Counted from the stretch's first letter, positions 1-8,324 are shown. The stretch is DNA of 15,954 bases from Flavobacteriaceae bacterium (GCA_018608735.1 JABAYZ010000065.1:1-15954); one strand, 5' to 3'. Translations and numbers: made by a program. The notes: generated from the letters alone by a model not told the origin.

Positions 1-359
1 ATAAGGCACTCAATGACGGTTGGGTGATCACATTTCCTCAAGGGACTACAACCCCTTTTAAGCCTATTCGCAAGGGAACAGCGCATATTATTAAGCATTA
101 TCAACCTATAGTCGTCCCCATTGTAATTGATGGTTTTAGACGTTCATTTGATAAAAAGGGTATCCGAGTGAAGAAAAAAAATATTCTTCAAACTATGGAA
201 ATTAAAGCACCTTTAGAAATCGATTATGAAAACGAGTCGATAGATCAAATTGTTGAAAAAATTGAGTATGCAATTGAGCAACACCCCTCATTTATGAAAG
301 TGATTTCTCAAGAGGAACTTTTGGAGAATGAATCAATGAATAACAAACGAAAATGGTAA
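1..359 (+). CDS. 1-acyl-sn-glycerol-3-phosphate acyltransferase (PlsC family), 3' part only
   Basis: This is the C-terminal ~118 residues of a lysophospholipid acyltransferase. The family transfers an acyl chain from acyl-ACP or acyl-CoA to lysophosphatidic acid at the inner membrane during phospholipid synthesis. The reading frame is open to the left edge (first full codon at position 3), so the GTG at 24 is not a real start. Visible are a variant of PlsC motif III (ITFPQGTT, where FPEGTR is usual), a following basic patch (FKPIRKGTA), and motif IV (IVVPIVIDG). The catalytic HX4D motif must lie upstream of the window. The C-terminus is Glu/Lys-rich with no membrane segment. The gene is convergent with the membrane-protein gene to its right, with one base between the stop codons and no visible terminator. 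Family assignment is good; exact substrate is not readable. Confidence 0.85.
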   Translation, partial: KALNDGWVITFPQGTTTPFKPIRKGTAHIIKHYQPIVVPIVIDGFRRSFDKKGIRVKKKNILQTMEIKAPLEIDYENESIDQIVEKIEYAIEQHPSFMKVISQEELLENESMNNKRKW

Positions 360-360
360 G

Positions 361-1014
361 CTATGGGTTTGTTTCTAATGCTTTCAGGTTTTTGTAATTA
401 GACTTTAGACGTTTCAATAACAGCCCATAAATTAAGTAATAAAACCCTAACAATAACGTTGTAATTAGTGCCATTGTAATAAGGCTTAACCCAACCACAA
501 TCAGATAAAAAATAGTAATATTATTTCCACCCTCAGATTCAATTCCCGAGAGTAAGGTTTGAACTTCTGGATTGTTTGTCAACTCAATACATACACCAAT
601 TACAATTGAAATACACATAAACACCAGATTGAAAATCACATAGTGCTTTACGGTTTTACGCGTTTTTAAAATGCGTTCCATTAACATTTTTGTGTTTTCA
701 GTTGCTGAAATGTTTCTGTAATTTTTATAAAATATAAAAAAGAAATAAATTAAAACGATATACCCCAATGCCATGAGAGGGTATATGATATAATTGACAT
801 CATAACGCTCCATTTTTTTTAAATCTTCAGCGCTACCAGTAACAAAGGAGATAAGTGTCCAAAACGCAAATTCTAACAGACTAATAATGAAAATCCATTT
901 CACAATCGATGAAGAGCGTTTATAAATGATGTTATAAATCTCATCTTTGTTTAAGCTTGGAAAGCTTTCAGATGACGTTTCCCAATCTTTTTTTAGTAGT
1001 TCTAGTTCATCCAT
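361..1014 (-). CDS. Four-pass membrane protein partnered with an ECF-like sigma factor
   Basis: A 217-residue integral membrane protein. It has a ~37-residue N-terminal cytoplasmic-looking region, hydrophobic spans at about residues 38-59, 75-96, 124-144 and 166-199 (the last is long and may cross twice), and a basic C-terminal tail. The N-terminus (MDELELLKKDWE) resembles short proteins that commonly follow sigma factors in Flavobacteriaceae. It starts 2 bp after the stop codon of the sigma-factor gene, so the pair is almost certainly cotranscribed and probably translationally coupled. From position I infer an anti-sigma or sigma-modulating role. I see no zinc-type anti-sigma HxxxCxxC motif, so this remains a contextual guess. 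An enzymatic function is not supported by any motif. Confidence 0.8.
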   Translation of the reverse strand: MDELELLKKDWETSSESFPSLNKDEIYNIIYKRSSSIVKWIFIISLLEFAFWTLISFVTGSAEDLKKMERYDVNYIIYPLMALGYIVLIYFFFIFYKNYRNISATENTKMLMERILKTRKTVKHYVIFNLVFMCISIVIGVCIELTNNPEVQTLLSGIESEGGNNITIFYLIVVGLSLITMALITTLLLGFYYLIYGLLLKRLKSNYKNLKALETNP

Positions 1015-1016
1015 AA

Positions 1017-1511
1017 TTAAGAATTTACTTGGGCTTTTAGCTTTGTTTTAATTCGAGTCATACGTACTCGAGCATTAACTTCGCTTATCCCTAATGTTTC
1101 ACTAATTTCTTTATAATTTTTATTTTCTAAAAACAGAAAAATAATTCCTTTGTCGATATCATTCAATTTTTGTACAGCAGCATAAATCATTTTTAATTGT
1201 TCATCTTTGGTGTCATCATAGTCTTCATAGGATAATTTGTAGGCCACAGGCTCAATGCTTTGGCTTTCTACTCGGCGTAAGGATTTTCTATATAAGGTGA
1301 TTGAAGTATTTAAACCGACCCTGTACATCCAAGTACTAAATTTAGATTCTCCTCTAAATTTTGGAAAGGCTTTCCATAATTGAATGGTTATTTCTTGAAA
1401 TAAATCTTTATGTGCGTCACTATCATTCGTATAGAGCCGGCAAATTTTGTGCACAATATTCTGGTGCGTTTGCAATAGTTCTACGAAATTTTTCTCTGAT
1501 GCTGACTTCAA
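1017..1511 (-). CDS. RNA polymerase sigma factor, sigma-70 family (ECF-like)
   Basis: A 164-residue sigma factor with only regions 2 and 4, the ECF (group 4) architecture. Region 2 spans about residues 10-80 and includes the core-binding/-10 motif DLFQEITIQLWKAFPKFRG (36-54) followed by FSTWMYRVGLNTSI. Region 4 spans about 112-158 with the -35-binding helix-turn-helix NYKEISETLGISEVNARVRMTR (split here: NYKEISETLG at 132-141, ISEVNARVRM at 142-151). It directs RNA polymerase to a dedicated promoter set. It lies 21 bp downstream of the DUF1684 lipoprotein gene and 2 bp upstream of the four-pass membrane protein, which is the likely partner. No CxxC anti-sigma factor or FecR/SusC gene is adjacent, so it is not an obvious FecI-type regulator. 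Confidence 0.93.
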   Translation of the reverse strand: MKSASEKNFVELLQTHQNIVHKICRLYTNDSDAHKDLFQEITIQLWKAFPKFRGESKFSTWMYRVGLNTSITLYRKSLRRVESQSIEPVAYKLSYEDYDDTKDEQLKMIYAAVQKLNDIDKGIIFLFLENKNYKEISETLGISEVNARVRMTRIKTKLKAQVNS

Positions 1512-1532
1512 ATGGATTATTTTGATTAAATA

Positions 1533-2417
1533 TTAAGGGATGTTTTCTAGACGTTCACCAGCTCTAATTTCAAAAGTCAATTGATTTTGTCGAGGGGGAT
1601 ATAAACAGGTCGTGAATTCAGAAAATGCACAGGGCGGATTAAATAGATAATTAAAATCTAATATAACTTTTCCATCTACTTCAGGAATCGTAATATATAA
1701 ATAGCGTCCACCGCCATAAGTGGTTTCGCCAGAAGTCAAATCCCCAACCATAACAAACCCTCCACTGCCCACATCCAAACTGTGTTTTTTGCCAGTATAC
1801 ATAAAACTCACTTGGCCAATAAAATCGGTTACATCTGTTAGTCCCAGCTTTGAATCTACGGCTTCTAAATGTGTGGTTTCAAAATACTCAAAATCCCCTT
1901 CAATAATGAAATCACTGTTGAGGTCATAACTTTTAAATCCTTTAAAGGATTCAATGGCAGGATTTTTTTTGTCCCAAACCCTCAAATAGAGTGCTCCAGA
2001 ACGCGTGATGATTCTCCATTTGACCTGTTTGTGAAAAAGGATAATGGAATTCCCATTGGCATCGATATTCAATGTTAAGGTCTTTATTTGAGCACCAGTA
2101 CCGTTTGTGATAATTACGCCGTCGGCTGCGTGAAAAGTAAGTGCTTCTTTTGATAAATTGATGCTTCCAATTGTGGAGACCAAATTTTTTATGTTCAACA
2201 CAAAATGATTTGAATCGGCACTTCCAAAAGTATTTGTAGTAGAATCTAATTTAAATAGGCCCGCCAGTTCAAGATATTTAACACGTCCCTCAGCACGTAT
2301 TTTTAGCGCCTGGTTCATGGTGTTTGTATATGCTGAATCAATTAATCTAGTAGTTCCGGTCTCTTTGCAATTAAAAAATAAGACTATTAAACTTCCTATA
2401 AAAAAGCACTTTTTCAT
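1533..2417 (-). CDS. DUF1684 family lipoprotein
   Basis: A 294-residue protein starting at the ATG at 2417-2415 (MKKCFFIGSLIVLFFNC). This start gives a lipoprotein signal peptide ending at Cys17; the lipobox (FFNC) is looser than the classic LAGC but acceptable in Bacteroidota. A longer frame to 2528 exists, but it would overlap the upstream DUF1456 gene and bury the signal peptide, so I rejected it. The DUF1684 signature is clear at the C-terminus: LDFNYLFNPPCAFSEFTTC followed by YPPRQNQLTFEIRAGER (about 254-288), with TYGGGRYLYI before it. The biochemical role of DUF1684 is unknown. It sits 5 bp after the DUF1456 stop and 21 bp before the sigma gene, so it looks like part of the same transcript and is probably anchored in the envelope. 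Confidence 0.88.
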   Translation of the reverse strand: MKKCFFIGSLIVLFFNCKETGTTRLIDSAYTNTMNQALKIRAEGRVKYLELAGLFKLDSTTNTFGSADSNHFVLNIKNLVSTIGSINLSKEALTFHAADGVIITNGTGAQIKTLTLNIDANGNSIILFHKQVKWRIITRSGALYLRVWDKKNPAIESFKGFKSYDLNSDFIIEGDFEYFETTHLEAVDSKLGLTDVTDFIGQVSFMYTGKKHSLDVGSGGFVMVGDLTSGETTYGGGRYLYITIPEVDGKVILDFNYLFNPPCAFSEFTTCLYPPRQNQLTFEIRAGERLENIP

Positions 2418-2422
2418 ACAAA

Positions 2423-2686
2423 TTAAGGTTTTGAACTTACTTGTGGTTTTGACCCTTTTGGAGGCATTGGTCCTCGTAAATGGATAATTAATCCATCCAA
2501 GAAATTTCGCAAAAACTGATCGCCACATTCCATATATTTTGGATGAGTTTCATTTCTGAAGATTGCATTGAGCTCACTCTTTGTAATTTTAAAATCTTTT
2601 AAACCACAAATTTTTACAATATCATCATCTCTTAATTTGTGAGCGACTCTAAGTTTTTTAAAAATATCATTGTTATTTAATCCCAT
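2423..2686 (-). CDS. DUF1456 (YehS-like) protein, single-repeat form
   Basis: An 87-residue protein beginning MGLNNNDIFKKLRVAHKL. It carries the DUF1456 signature: an N-terminal NND(I/V)hxKLR segment and the C-terminal motif ECGDQFLRNFLDGLI (residues 53-67). From memory, E. coli YehS is about 156 residues with two tandem copies of this domain; this protein contains one copy, and it resembles the second YehS copy, including ECGDQFLR. The tail (PMPPKGSKPQVSSKP) is short and likely disordered. The function of the family is not established. It is the first gene of the minus-strand unit running to the sigma factor and membrane protein, with only 5 bp to the DUF1684 gene. A TAnnTTTG-type promoter box ends 4 nt before its ATG. 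Confidence 0.85.
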   Translation of the reverse strand: MGLNNNDIFKKLRVAHKLRDDDIVKICGLKDFKITKSELNAIFRNETHPKYMECGDQFLRNFLDGLIIHLRGPMPPKGSKPQVSSKP

Positions 2687-2690
2687 GCTT

Positions 2691-2698
2691 CAAAGGTA
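2691..2698 (-). promoter_or_regulatory. Candidate -7 box (TACCTTTG) of the DUF1456 unit
   Basis: On the minus strand TACCTTTG matches the Bacteroidota -7 consensus TAnnTTTG exactly and ends 4 nt before the ATG of the DUF1456 gene. No convincing TTTG -33 element stands at normal spacing. If it is used, the transcript would be leaderless or nearly so. Confidence 0.35.
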
Positions 2699-2766
2699 GT
2701 ATTTTTATAAGTGATGAAAGTCTATTGCCATCAAAAGCAACTAATGACTTTGTTTTGAATTCAATT

Positions 2767-2800
2767 AAAAAAAAGCTACCTATCGTATGAAGTAGCTTTT
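2767..2800 (-). terminator. Intrinsic terminator after sodC
   Basis: On the minus strand a perfect 9-bp stem (AAAAGCTAC / GTAGCTTTT, arms at 2792-2800 and 2771-2779) with a 12-nt loop is followed by an uninterrupted T run (2774 down to 2767). It begins 23 bp after the superoxide dismutase stop codon. It separates the envelope/export unit from the DUF1456-sigma unit. Confidence 0.85.
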
Positions 2801-2823
2801 AGATCTATGCATTCAAAATTAAA

Positions 2824-3396
2824 TTATTCTATAATTCCACCACAACTCACGCGACTTCCTGCAGCTCCAGAGGGTTGAGATGTAAAATCATCCACACCTT
2901 GATGAATAATAATACCCTTTCCTAGAATATCTTTGGTGCCATCGCCACAACCAATACACCATTGATCTGTACTGAATTCGACTACCGATGTTTCATTTTC
3001 AACAACGAAATTTCCAATATCCCCTTTGTGGTAACCTGTCTCAGCACCCCATTTTCCATGCGGTTGTGCCGTTGGATTCCAATGCCCGCCAGCAGATTTA
3101 CCATCTGCAGATGAACAATCTCCTTTCTCATGAATATGTATGGCATGTGACCCTAACGACAGCCCTTGTATTGTAGCAATCATTTGAACAAAGCCATTCG
3201 TTTCTACAAATTCAGCAGTGCCAGTAACATTGCTTTTACTTTTTGGATTTAGTTGTATGGTTAAAGCGCGTACGCTTTCAACGACTTCTTGTTCAGTATC
3301 AGAGGAGTCTGTTGATTTTGTCTCTGTTTTTTTTACGCCATTTTTACATGCCAATATGCTGAAAACAAGGAATAAAGATAGAATTGTATTTTTCAT
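2824..3396 (-). CDS. sodC: Cu/Zn superoxide dismutase, lipoprotein
   Basis: A 190-residue Cu/Zn superoxide dismutase converting superoxide to oxygen and hydrogen peroxide outside the cytoplasm. The signal peptide ends in a lipobox with Cys17 (SILAC), followed by a Ser/Thr/Glu-rich linker, so it is probably membrane-anchored. All metal ligands are visible by family alignment: His87 and His89 (HIHEKGDC), His105 (GGHWNP), His113, His123 and Asp126 (HKGDIGN), and His165 (IIIHQG). The structural disulfide should be Cys94-Cys185, and Arg182 is the active-site arginine. An extra CIGC pair (Cys147/Cys150) lies just before the last copper ligand. It is 62 bp downstream of the BNR-protein gene and is followed directly by an intrinsic terminator, so it may be the last gene of the M1 peptidase/BNR transcript or have its own promoter. 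Confidence 0.96.
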   Translation of the reverse strand: MKNTILSLFLVFSILACKNGVKKTETKSTDSSDTEQEVVESVRALTIQLNPKSKSNVTGTAEFVETNGFVQMIATIQGLSLGSHAIHIHEKGDCSSADGKSAGGHWNPTAQPHGKWGAETGYHKGDIGNFVVENETSVVEFSTDQWCIGCGDGTKDILGKGIIIHQGVDDFTSQPSGAAGSRVSCGGIIE

Positions 3397-3458
3397 TTGA
3401 ATTGAATTTAGTTAGTCGAAAGTTAGTTAAAATATTGTAAGCTTATAAATAATAGGGC

Positions 3459-6400
3459 TTAATTTTTTAGTTTAAATGTTTTTATAGTTTTAAATGGCGA
3501 TAATTTAACAGCTTCCATTTCAGTCTTAAATGTTGACCATTCGTCCTCAAAAAAGCTATTGGTTGTTTTTAAGGCGTCGTCAATTGCAGTAGTTGCGTGT
3601 TCAATAAGTTGGCGTTCCGTTTTGGAAACCCCATGTTGTCGTGTACCAATATAATAGGAGGCCAATCCAATACGTTCTGTTACAGAAACTTCTGGGTCAC
3701 TAGTAATTCCTTGACGTTTGTCGTTTTTTCCAAAATAAAGCGCCAAAATAGCTTCTATTTTTTTTGTGATTTCTTTACAGTTTTCAATGGCATCTTTATT
3801 TAATTTTTCATTATTCTCTTTCAATGTATTAGAAAATTCAGAGACTATTTTTTTGCTTTCAACCAGTTGTTTAACGGCATTGGCGGTAATTTCTTGTAAA
3901 CCTTCAAATTCTTTAAGTGTTTCATATACCTCAAGTGTTGAATTCCTATTATAGTTAATTCGAGGATCGCTTTTAACTTCAATAGTGGTTTCAGAATTTT
4001 GATCTCCATAACGCATTACGGCACGATATGTTCCAGGAAGGACTTGTACACCAGAGGGTTCTCGTTTTGATTTACTTAGGTTTTTGGAAGGCCTTTCGAC
4101 TCCTTTTTCGTCCATGTTCCATTTCCAAGTATGAATTCCATTGTCTTTGGGTGCTTTTTGTTTTAAGGTTCGGATAAGACGATCTCCATCAAACAATTGA
4201 AGTTGTAAAGAATCCCATTTTACAGCTATTGGATCACTATTGTCATCTTCAGTCTCATCGTCTTTAGCCTCTGTTACTTCGAGCTCTTGTTTTTGCACTT
4301 TAAGATAATATGTAAACTGTGCACCACTATTTCTGTTTTCACCATTAAATAATGCATCCCCTCCAAATCGACTTCCCGTTGGCTGCTGATATGCGGCTTG
4401 ATATGCGGTTGGAGGCTCAAATACATGTAGGGTGTTTTGGAGTAAACTTTGGTCTTTTGCAATTGCTCTCAATGGGCGAATATCGTCCAATACCCATGCG
4501 GCACGTCCAAAAGTACCAATTACTAAGTCATGCTCCCGAGGATGAATAATCAAGTCTTTGACTGAAACGGTAGGAAACCCTTCTGTCCATTTGTTCCATT
4601 TACCGCCGTTATCAATAGAGATGTAAAGCCCATCGTCTGTTCCTAAAAACAATAAATTAGGTTCTTCAGCATCTTCTACAATAGATAGTGCGTAACTGCC
4701 TACATCTGTGCCATCCACAATTCGTTCCCATGTTTTTCCGTAGTTTTTAGTGCGATACACATAAGGAGTATAATTAAATCGTCTGTAGTCATTGGCCACT
4801 AAAAGGGCTTCGCCTTTGGTCGTTTTAGAAGCTTTGATTTGAGGAATCCAACTCCCTTTGGGCAGGCCTTTTATGTTTTTAGTCACTTCTGTCCATTGCG
4901 TCCCACCGTTTTGTGTGTAGTGTACACGTCCATCGTCGGTACTTACCCAAAGCATATCTGCTTCCACTTCTGAGGGTTCGATGACCAAAATGGTACAATG
5001 ATTTTCAGCGCCTGTAGCATCCATTGTCAAACCGCCACTTTCGTGCTGTTTTAATTTATCGGGGTCATTAGTGGTTAAATCTGGAGAAATAATATTCCAT
5101 GTGTCGCCTTTATCTGTAGATTTGTGCACAAACTGACTTCCAAAATATAGAGTGCTATTTGAGTTTGGGTCTATGTTTATTGCTGCATTCCAATTAAAGC
5201 GAAGGGTGACATCCGCATCAGGGTGAGTGGGGCGTACAATATAGTTGTTTCCCGTTTTCCAATCATATCGACTTACATAGCCTTGTTGACTCATAGTCCA
5301 TCCAAATTGGGAATCATCTTTATCGGGGATAACATCAAACCCATCTCCAAAACTTATTTCTTGCCAATATGAATTTCTGATGCCTTGTGCTCGCCATACA
5401 TATGCAGGACCTCTCCAAGAGCCATTATCTTGCATGCCGCCATAGACATTATAAGGAAATTCATTATCTATATTAATATGATAAAATTGGGCCACGGGCA
5501 AATTCCCTATAAACCGCCAGCTGTTTCCACCATCTTTGGTGATGTTCATGCCGCCATCATTGCCATCAATCATAAAATTTCCGTTTGTAGGATGTATCCA
5601 CCAAGCGTGATGATCCGGATGAACACCGTTGTCAACCCCATATGCTGGCATGAGTTGTGTAAAACTTTTTCCACCGTCTTCACTTACATTGACGTAGGTG
5701 AAAATCGAAAATAACCGGTTTTCGTTTTGAGAGTCTACATAAATATCTGCATAATAAAACGGACGGTTTCCAATTTCATTCATTTTATCGCTGACCATTT
5801 TCCATGAATCTCCACCATCTATACTTTTGTATAAAGCATTCTTTTTGGCTTCTACAAGTGCATAAATAACATTGGGTTTACTGGGGGCTATTGCAATTCC
5901 AATTCGACCTAAATCTCCTTTGGGTAATCCATCTTCTGAAGTAATTTTTTTCCATGTATCTCCACCATCATGGGTGCTGTATAATCCAGAGCCTTCGCCA
6001 CCAGAATTGAAAAACCAAGGATCGCGTTTGTGTTCCCACATGGCAGCGATTAATTTGTTAGGATTTTTAGGATCCATGACCAAATCTGCAGCGCCACTTT
6101 TTTGATTTGTATATAATATTTTTGCCCACGTTTTTCCGCCATCAGTGGTTTTATAGACCCCACGTTCGGGATGAACACCCCAAGGAGATCCAATAGCAGC
6201 AGCAAAAACCGTATTTGGATTTGTTGGGTCTATAATTACGCGATGAATATGTCGGGTTTTCTCTAAACCCATAAGCTGCCAGGTTTTTCCACCATCTAAT
6301 GATTTATAAATGCCAAAACCTCCATTTAGACTGTTTCGAGGATTACCTTCTCCAGTCCCTACCCATATGACACTAGGGTTGGATTGTTGGATGGCGACAG

Positions 6401-6665
6401 CTCCTATAGAAGCGGTTGCTTCATTTTCGAATATAGGGTCCCACTTGACTCCTCCTGAATCAGATTTCCATAAGCCACCAGATGCTGTTCCTGCATACAT
6501 GATATCGGGATTCGAATGTACCACATCTATAGATGTGACGCGTCCAGACATGCCGCTTGGGCCGATATTTCGAGGAGTTTTATTTTTAAGAAGTGCCATG
6601 GAAAAGTCTTGTGCGGAAGCATTAAAACTTAAAACTAAAAACAGAACAGATAGTATAGTTTTCAT
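3459..6665 (-). CDS. Secreted BNR/Asp-box beta-propeller protein (sortilin/VPS10-like, 'glycosyl hydrolase' family)
   Basis: A 1068-residue exported protein with a Sec signal peptide (cleavage likely after ASA, residue 18). I count at least eleven Asp-box motifs (S/T-x-D-G-G-x-T-W type) starting at about residues 67, 121, 172, 230, 280, 327, 375, 515, 583, 638 and 682, consistent with two tandem beta-propellers. A conserved HPDHHAW motif sits at 349-355. After a Glu/Asp-rich linker (about 792-812) there is an Ig-like module (about 815-900, with DGDRLIRTL and LPGTYRAVM), then a helical, partly coiled-coil C-terminus. There is no T9SS C-terminal sorting domain that I can recognise. Such proteins are often labelled glycosyl hydrolases or sortilins, but I see no catalytic residues I can name, so binding or scaffolding is equally possible. 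It starts 12 bp after the M1 peptidase stop and is surely cotranscribed with it. Confidence 0.92.
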   Translation of the reverse strand: MKTILSVLFLVLSFNASAQDFSMALLKNKTPRNIGPSGMSGRVTSIDVVHSNPDIMYAGTASGGLWKSDSGGVKWDPIFENEATASIGAVAIQQSNPSVIWVGTGEGNPRNSLNGGFGIYKSLDGGKTWQLMGLEKTRHIHRVIIDPTNPNTVFAAAIGSPWGVHPERGVYKTTDGGKTWAKILYTNQKSGAADLVMDPKNPNKLIAAMWEHKRDPWFFNSGGEGSGLYSTHDGGDTWKKITSEDGLPKGDLGRIGIAIAPSKPNVIYALVEAKKNALYKSIDGGDSWKMVSDKMNEIGNRPFYYADIYVDSQNENRLFSIFTYVNVSEDGGKSFTQLMPAYGVDNGVHPDHHAWWIHPTNGNFMIDGNDGGMNITKDGGNSWRFIGNLPVAQFYHINIDNEFPYNVYGGMQDNGSWRGPAYVWRAQGIRNSYWQEISFGDGFDVIPDKDDSQFGWTMSQQGYVSRYDWKTGNNYIVRPTHPDADVTLRFNWNAAINIDPNSNSTLYFGSQFVHKSTDKGDTWNIISPDLTTNDPDKLKQHESGGLTMDATGAENHCTILVIEPSEVEADMLWVSTDDGRVHYTQNGGTQWTEVTKNIKGLPKGSWIPQIKASKTTKGEALLVANDYRRFNYTPYVYRTKNYGKTWERIVDGTDVGSYALSIVEDAEEPNLLFLGTDDGLYISIDNGGKWNKWTEGFPTVSVKDLIIHPREHDLVIGTFGRAAWVLDDIRPLRAIAKDQSLLQNTLHVFEPPTAYQAAYQQPTGSRFGGDALFNGENRNSGAQFTYYLKVQKQELEVTEAKDDETEDDNSDPIAVKWDSLQLQLFDGDRLIRTLKQKAPKDNGIHTWKWNMDEKGVERPSKNLSKSKREPSGVQVLPGTYRAVMRYGDQNSETTIEVKSDPRINYNRNSTLEVYETLKEFEGLQEITANAVKQLVESKKIVSEFSNTLKENNEKLNKDAIENCKEITKKIEAILALYFGKNDKRQGITSDPEVSVTERIGLASYYIGTRQHGVSKTERQLIEHATTAIDDALKTTNSFFEDEWSTFKTEMEAVKLSPFKTIKTFKLKN

Positions 6666-6677
6666 TATAAGAGGAGT

Positions 6678-8324
6678 TTAATTTAGTTGTTTATGTTCGA
6701 TGTAGTAATCTCTATCAATGCTAATTTCGGTTGCGTTGATAGCAGTTGTTTGCCAAACCTCAGTAGGAGTGAGCCATTGTGTTTTGGCATTAATTTCGAT
6801 TTCAAGGGGCATTTTAAAATTTTCAACCACATTGATCCAACGGTAGTTTAATTCATTATTTTTTATAAAATACTCTAAGGTTGGAATTCTAATATCTCTT
6901 AGGTATTGATTAAAAAATGCCCTCAAATCTAGTCCAGACATTTCACTCAAATAGTTTTCAATTTCTTGCGTAGTGACAGTTTGATGGTAAAATGTTGTAT
7001 TCAAGCCTCTTAAAATTTGTCTCCACTTCTCATCATCGTTAATCAGTTGACGCAAGGTGTGGAGCATATTAGCACCTTTATAATACATGTCAGATGAGCC
7101 CTCTGAATTCACATCATAGGTACCAATGATAGGTTTGTCATTTTGAATGTTTTTTCTGGTTCCAATGACGTAGTCTGCCGATGCTTCAGTACCATAATGA
7201 TAGTCTAAAAATATATTTTCAGAATAGGCTGTAAACCCTTCGTGAATCCACATATCAGCGATGTCTTTATACGTAATGCTGTTTGCAAACCACTCATGCC
7301 CAGATTCGTGAATAATAATGAAATCAAACTTTAATCCCCAACCGGTTCTTGATAAGTCTCTTCCGAGATAGCCTTGTTTAAATTGATTCCCATAGGTCAC
7401 AGAACTTTGGTGTTCCATCCCTAGATAAGGAACTTCAACTAATTTGAAACTGTCCTCATAAAAAGGGTAGGGACCAAACCAGTGTTCAAAGGATTTCATC
7501 ATTTTGGGCACATCTTTAAAATGTTTTTTAGCTTTTTCGAGATGATCTCTCAAAACGTAGTAATCCATATCTAAAGAGCCGTTTTCACCATCATATACTT
7601 CTGAAAAATGAACATAATCTCCAATATTGATATTTACACCATAATTGTTAATAGGGTTCGTAACCACCCAATGGTAAGTTGTGGTTTCATTCTCTTTTTC
7701 TTCAATGGATTGTAATCGTCCGTTAGAAATATTCATTAAATGTTTTGGAACGTTGACACTAATTTTCATGCTGTCCACTTCATCATACATATGGTCTTTG
7801 TTTGGCCACCAAACGCTAGCACCCAGACCTTGACAGGAAGAGGCTATAAAATCAATGCCGTTTTTATCTTTTTTCCAAGAGATTCCTCCATCCCAAGGTG
7901 CTCTCACGGCAACGCGTGGTTGACCTTCATAATAGACCTCTATTTCTTCTAACTTTCCAATGTTAGTTTGTGGTTTTTTTAAGTTGATAAAGTGCGCATT
8001 ACCATCTTTTATAATTGTCAATTCTTCGCCATCTTGAACCGCTTTAGTCAGTTTTAGGGGCGTTTGTAAATCAATTTGAAGCGTTTGATAGGGTTCAAGA
8101 ACCGTATAGCGAATGGTGTTTTTTCCTTTAATAGATTTTGTTTCTGGGTTAACTGAAATGTCTAAGTGATAATAATTTAAATCCCACCAAGCCCTTTCAG
8201 GGGTGATACTACCTCTTAGCGTATCTTGATGTGTGAATTGTTTGGAGTCAGCGCCTAAAATTTGAGCTTGGATTGAAATGCTTATTAGTAAAAGAGGGAT
8301 TAGAAATAATATCTTGGTTTTCAT
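6678..8324 (-). CDS. M1 family metallopeptidase (aminopeptidase), exported
   Basis: A 548-residue zinc metallopeptidase of the gluzincin M1 family, which removes N-terminal residues from peptides. A Sec signal peptide ends at about residue 20 (IQA-Q). The zinc site is HESGH at 339-343 with the third ligand Glu362, exactly 18 residues later (WIHEGFTAYSE). The substrate-binding GxMEN motif is present as LGMEHQS (301-307), with His-Gln replacing Asn; this variant occurs in bacterial M1 branches. The catalytic tyrosine is probably Tyr414 in YYKGANML. At 548 residues it lacks the large C-terminal helical domain of ~870-residue PepN-type enzymes and is closer to the short, leukotriene-A4-hydrolase-sized forms. 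It heads a unit with the BNR protein (12 bp gap), suggesting a joint role in handling extracellular or periplasmic peptides. Confidence 0.93.
   Translation of the reverse strand: MKTKILFLIPLLLISISIQAQILGADSKQFTHQDTLRGSITPERAWWDLNYYHLDISVNPETKSIKGKNTIRYTVLEPYQTLQIDLQTPLKLTKAVQDGEELTIIKDGNAHFINLKKPQTNIGKLEEIEVYYEGQPRVAVRAPWDGGISWKKDKNGIDFIASSCQGLGASVWWPNKDHMYDEVDSMKISVNVPKHLMNISNGRLQSIEEKENETTTYHWVVTNPINNYGVNINIGDYVHFSEVYDGENGSLDMDYYVLRDHLEKAKKHFKDVPKMMKSFEHWFGPYPFYEDSFKLVEVPYLGMEHQSSVTYGNQFKQGYLGRDLSRTGWGLKFDFIIIHESGHEWFANSITYKDIADMWIHEGFTAYSENIFLDYHYGTEASADYVIGTRKNIQNDKPIIGTYDVNSEGSSDMYYKGANMLHTLRQLINDDEKWRQILRGLNTTFYHQTVTTQEIENYLSEMSGLDLRAFFNQYLRDIRIPTLEYFIKNNELNYRWINVVENFKMPLEIEINAKTQWLTPTEVWQTTAINATEISIDRDYYIEHKQLN

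Noticed and set aside
24..26. GTG as start of the left-edge acyltransferase
   Set aside because: The frame is open to position 3 and the upstream residues (ALNDGW before VITFPQGT) continue the family sequence; the catalytic half is outside the window.
1720..2078. Plus-strand open frames inside the DUF1684 gene and similar frames opposite the large genes
   Set aside because: They lie antisense to genes with clear family signatures, have no recognisable domains and no promoter or start context.
2418..2528. 37-codon 5' extension of the DUF1684 lipoprotein frame
   Set aside because: It overlaps the real DUF1456 gene in another frame and would place the lipoprotein signal peptide internally; the ATG at 2417 gives a normal signal peptide.
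3439..3465. Terminator between the BNR protein and sodC
   Set aside because: Only a 5-bp TAAGC/GCTTA stem with a long loop and no T run on the minus strand.
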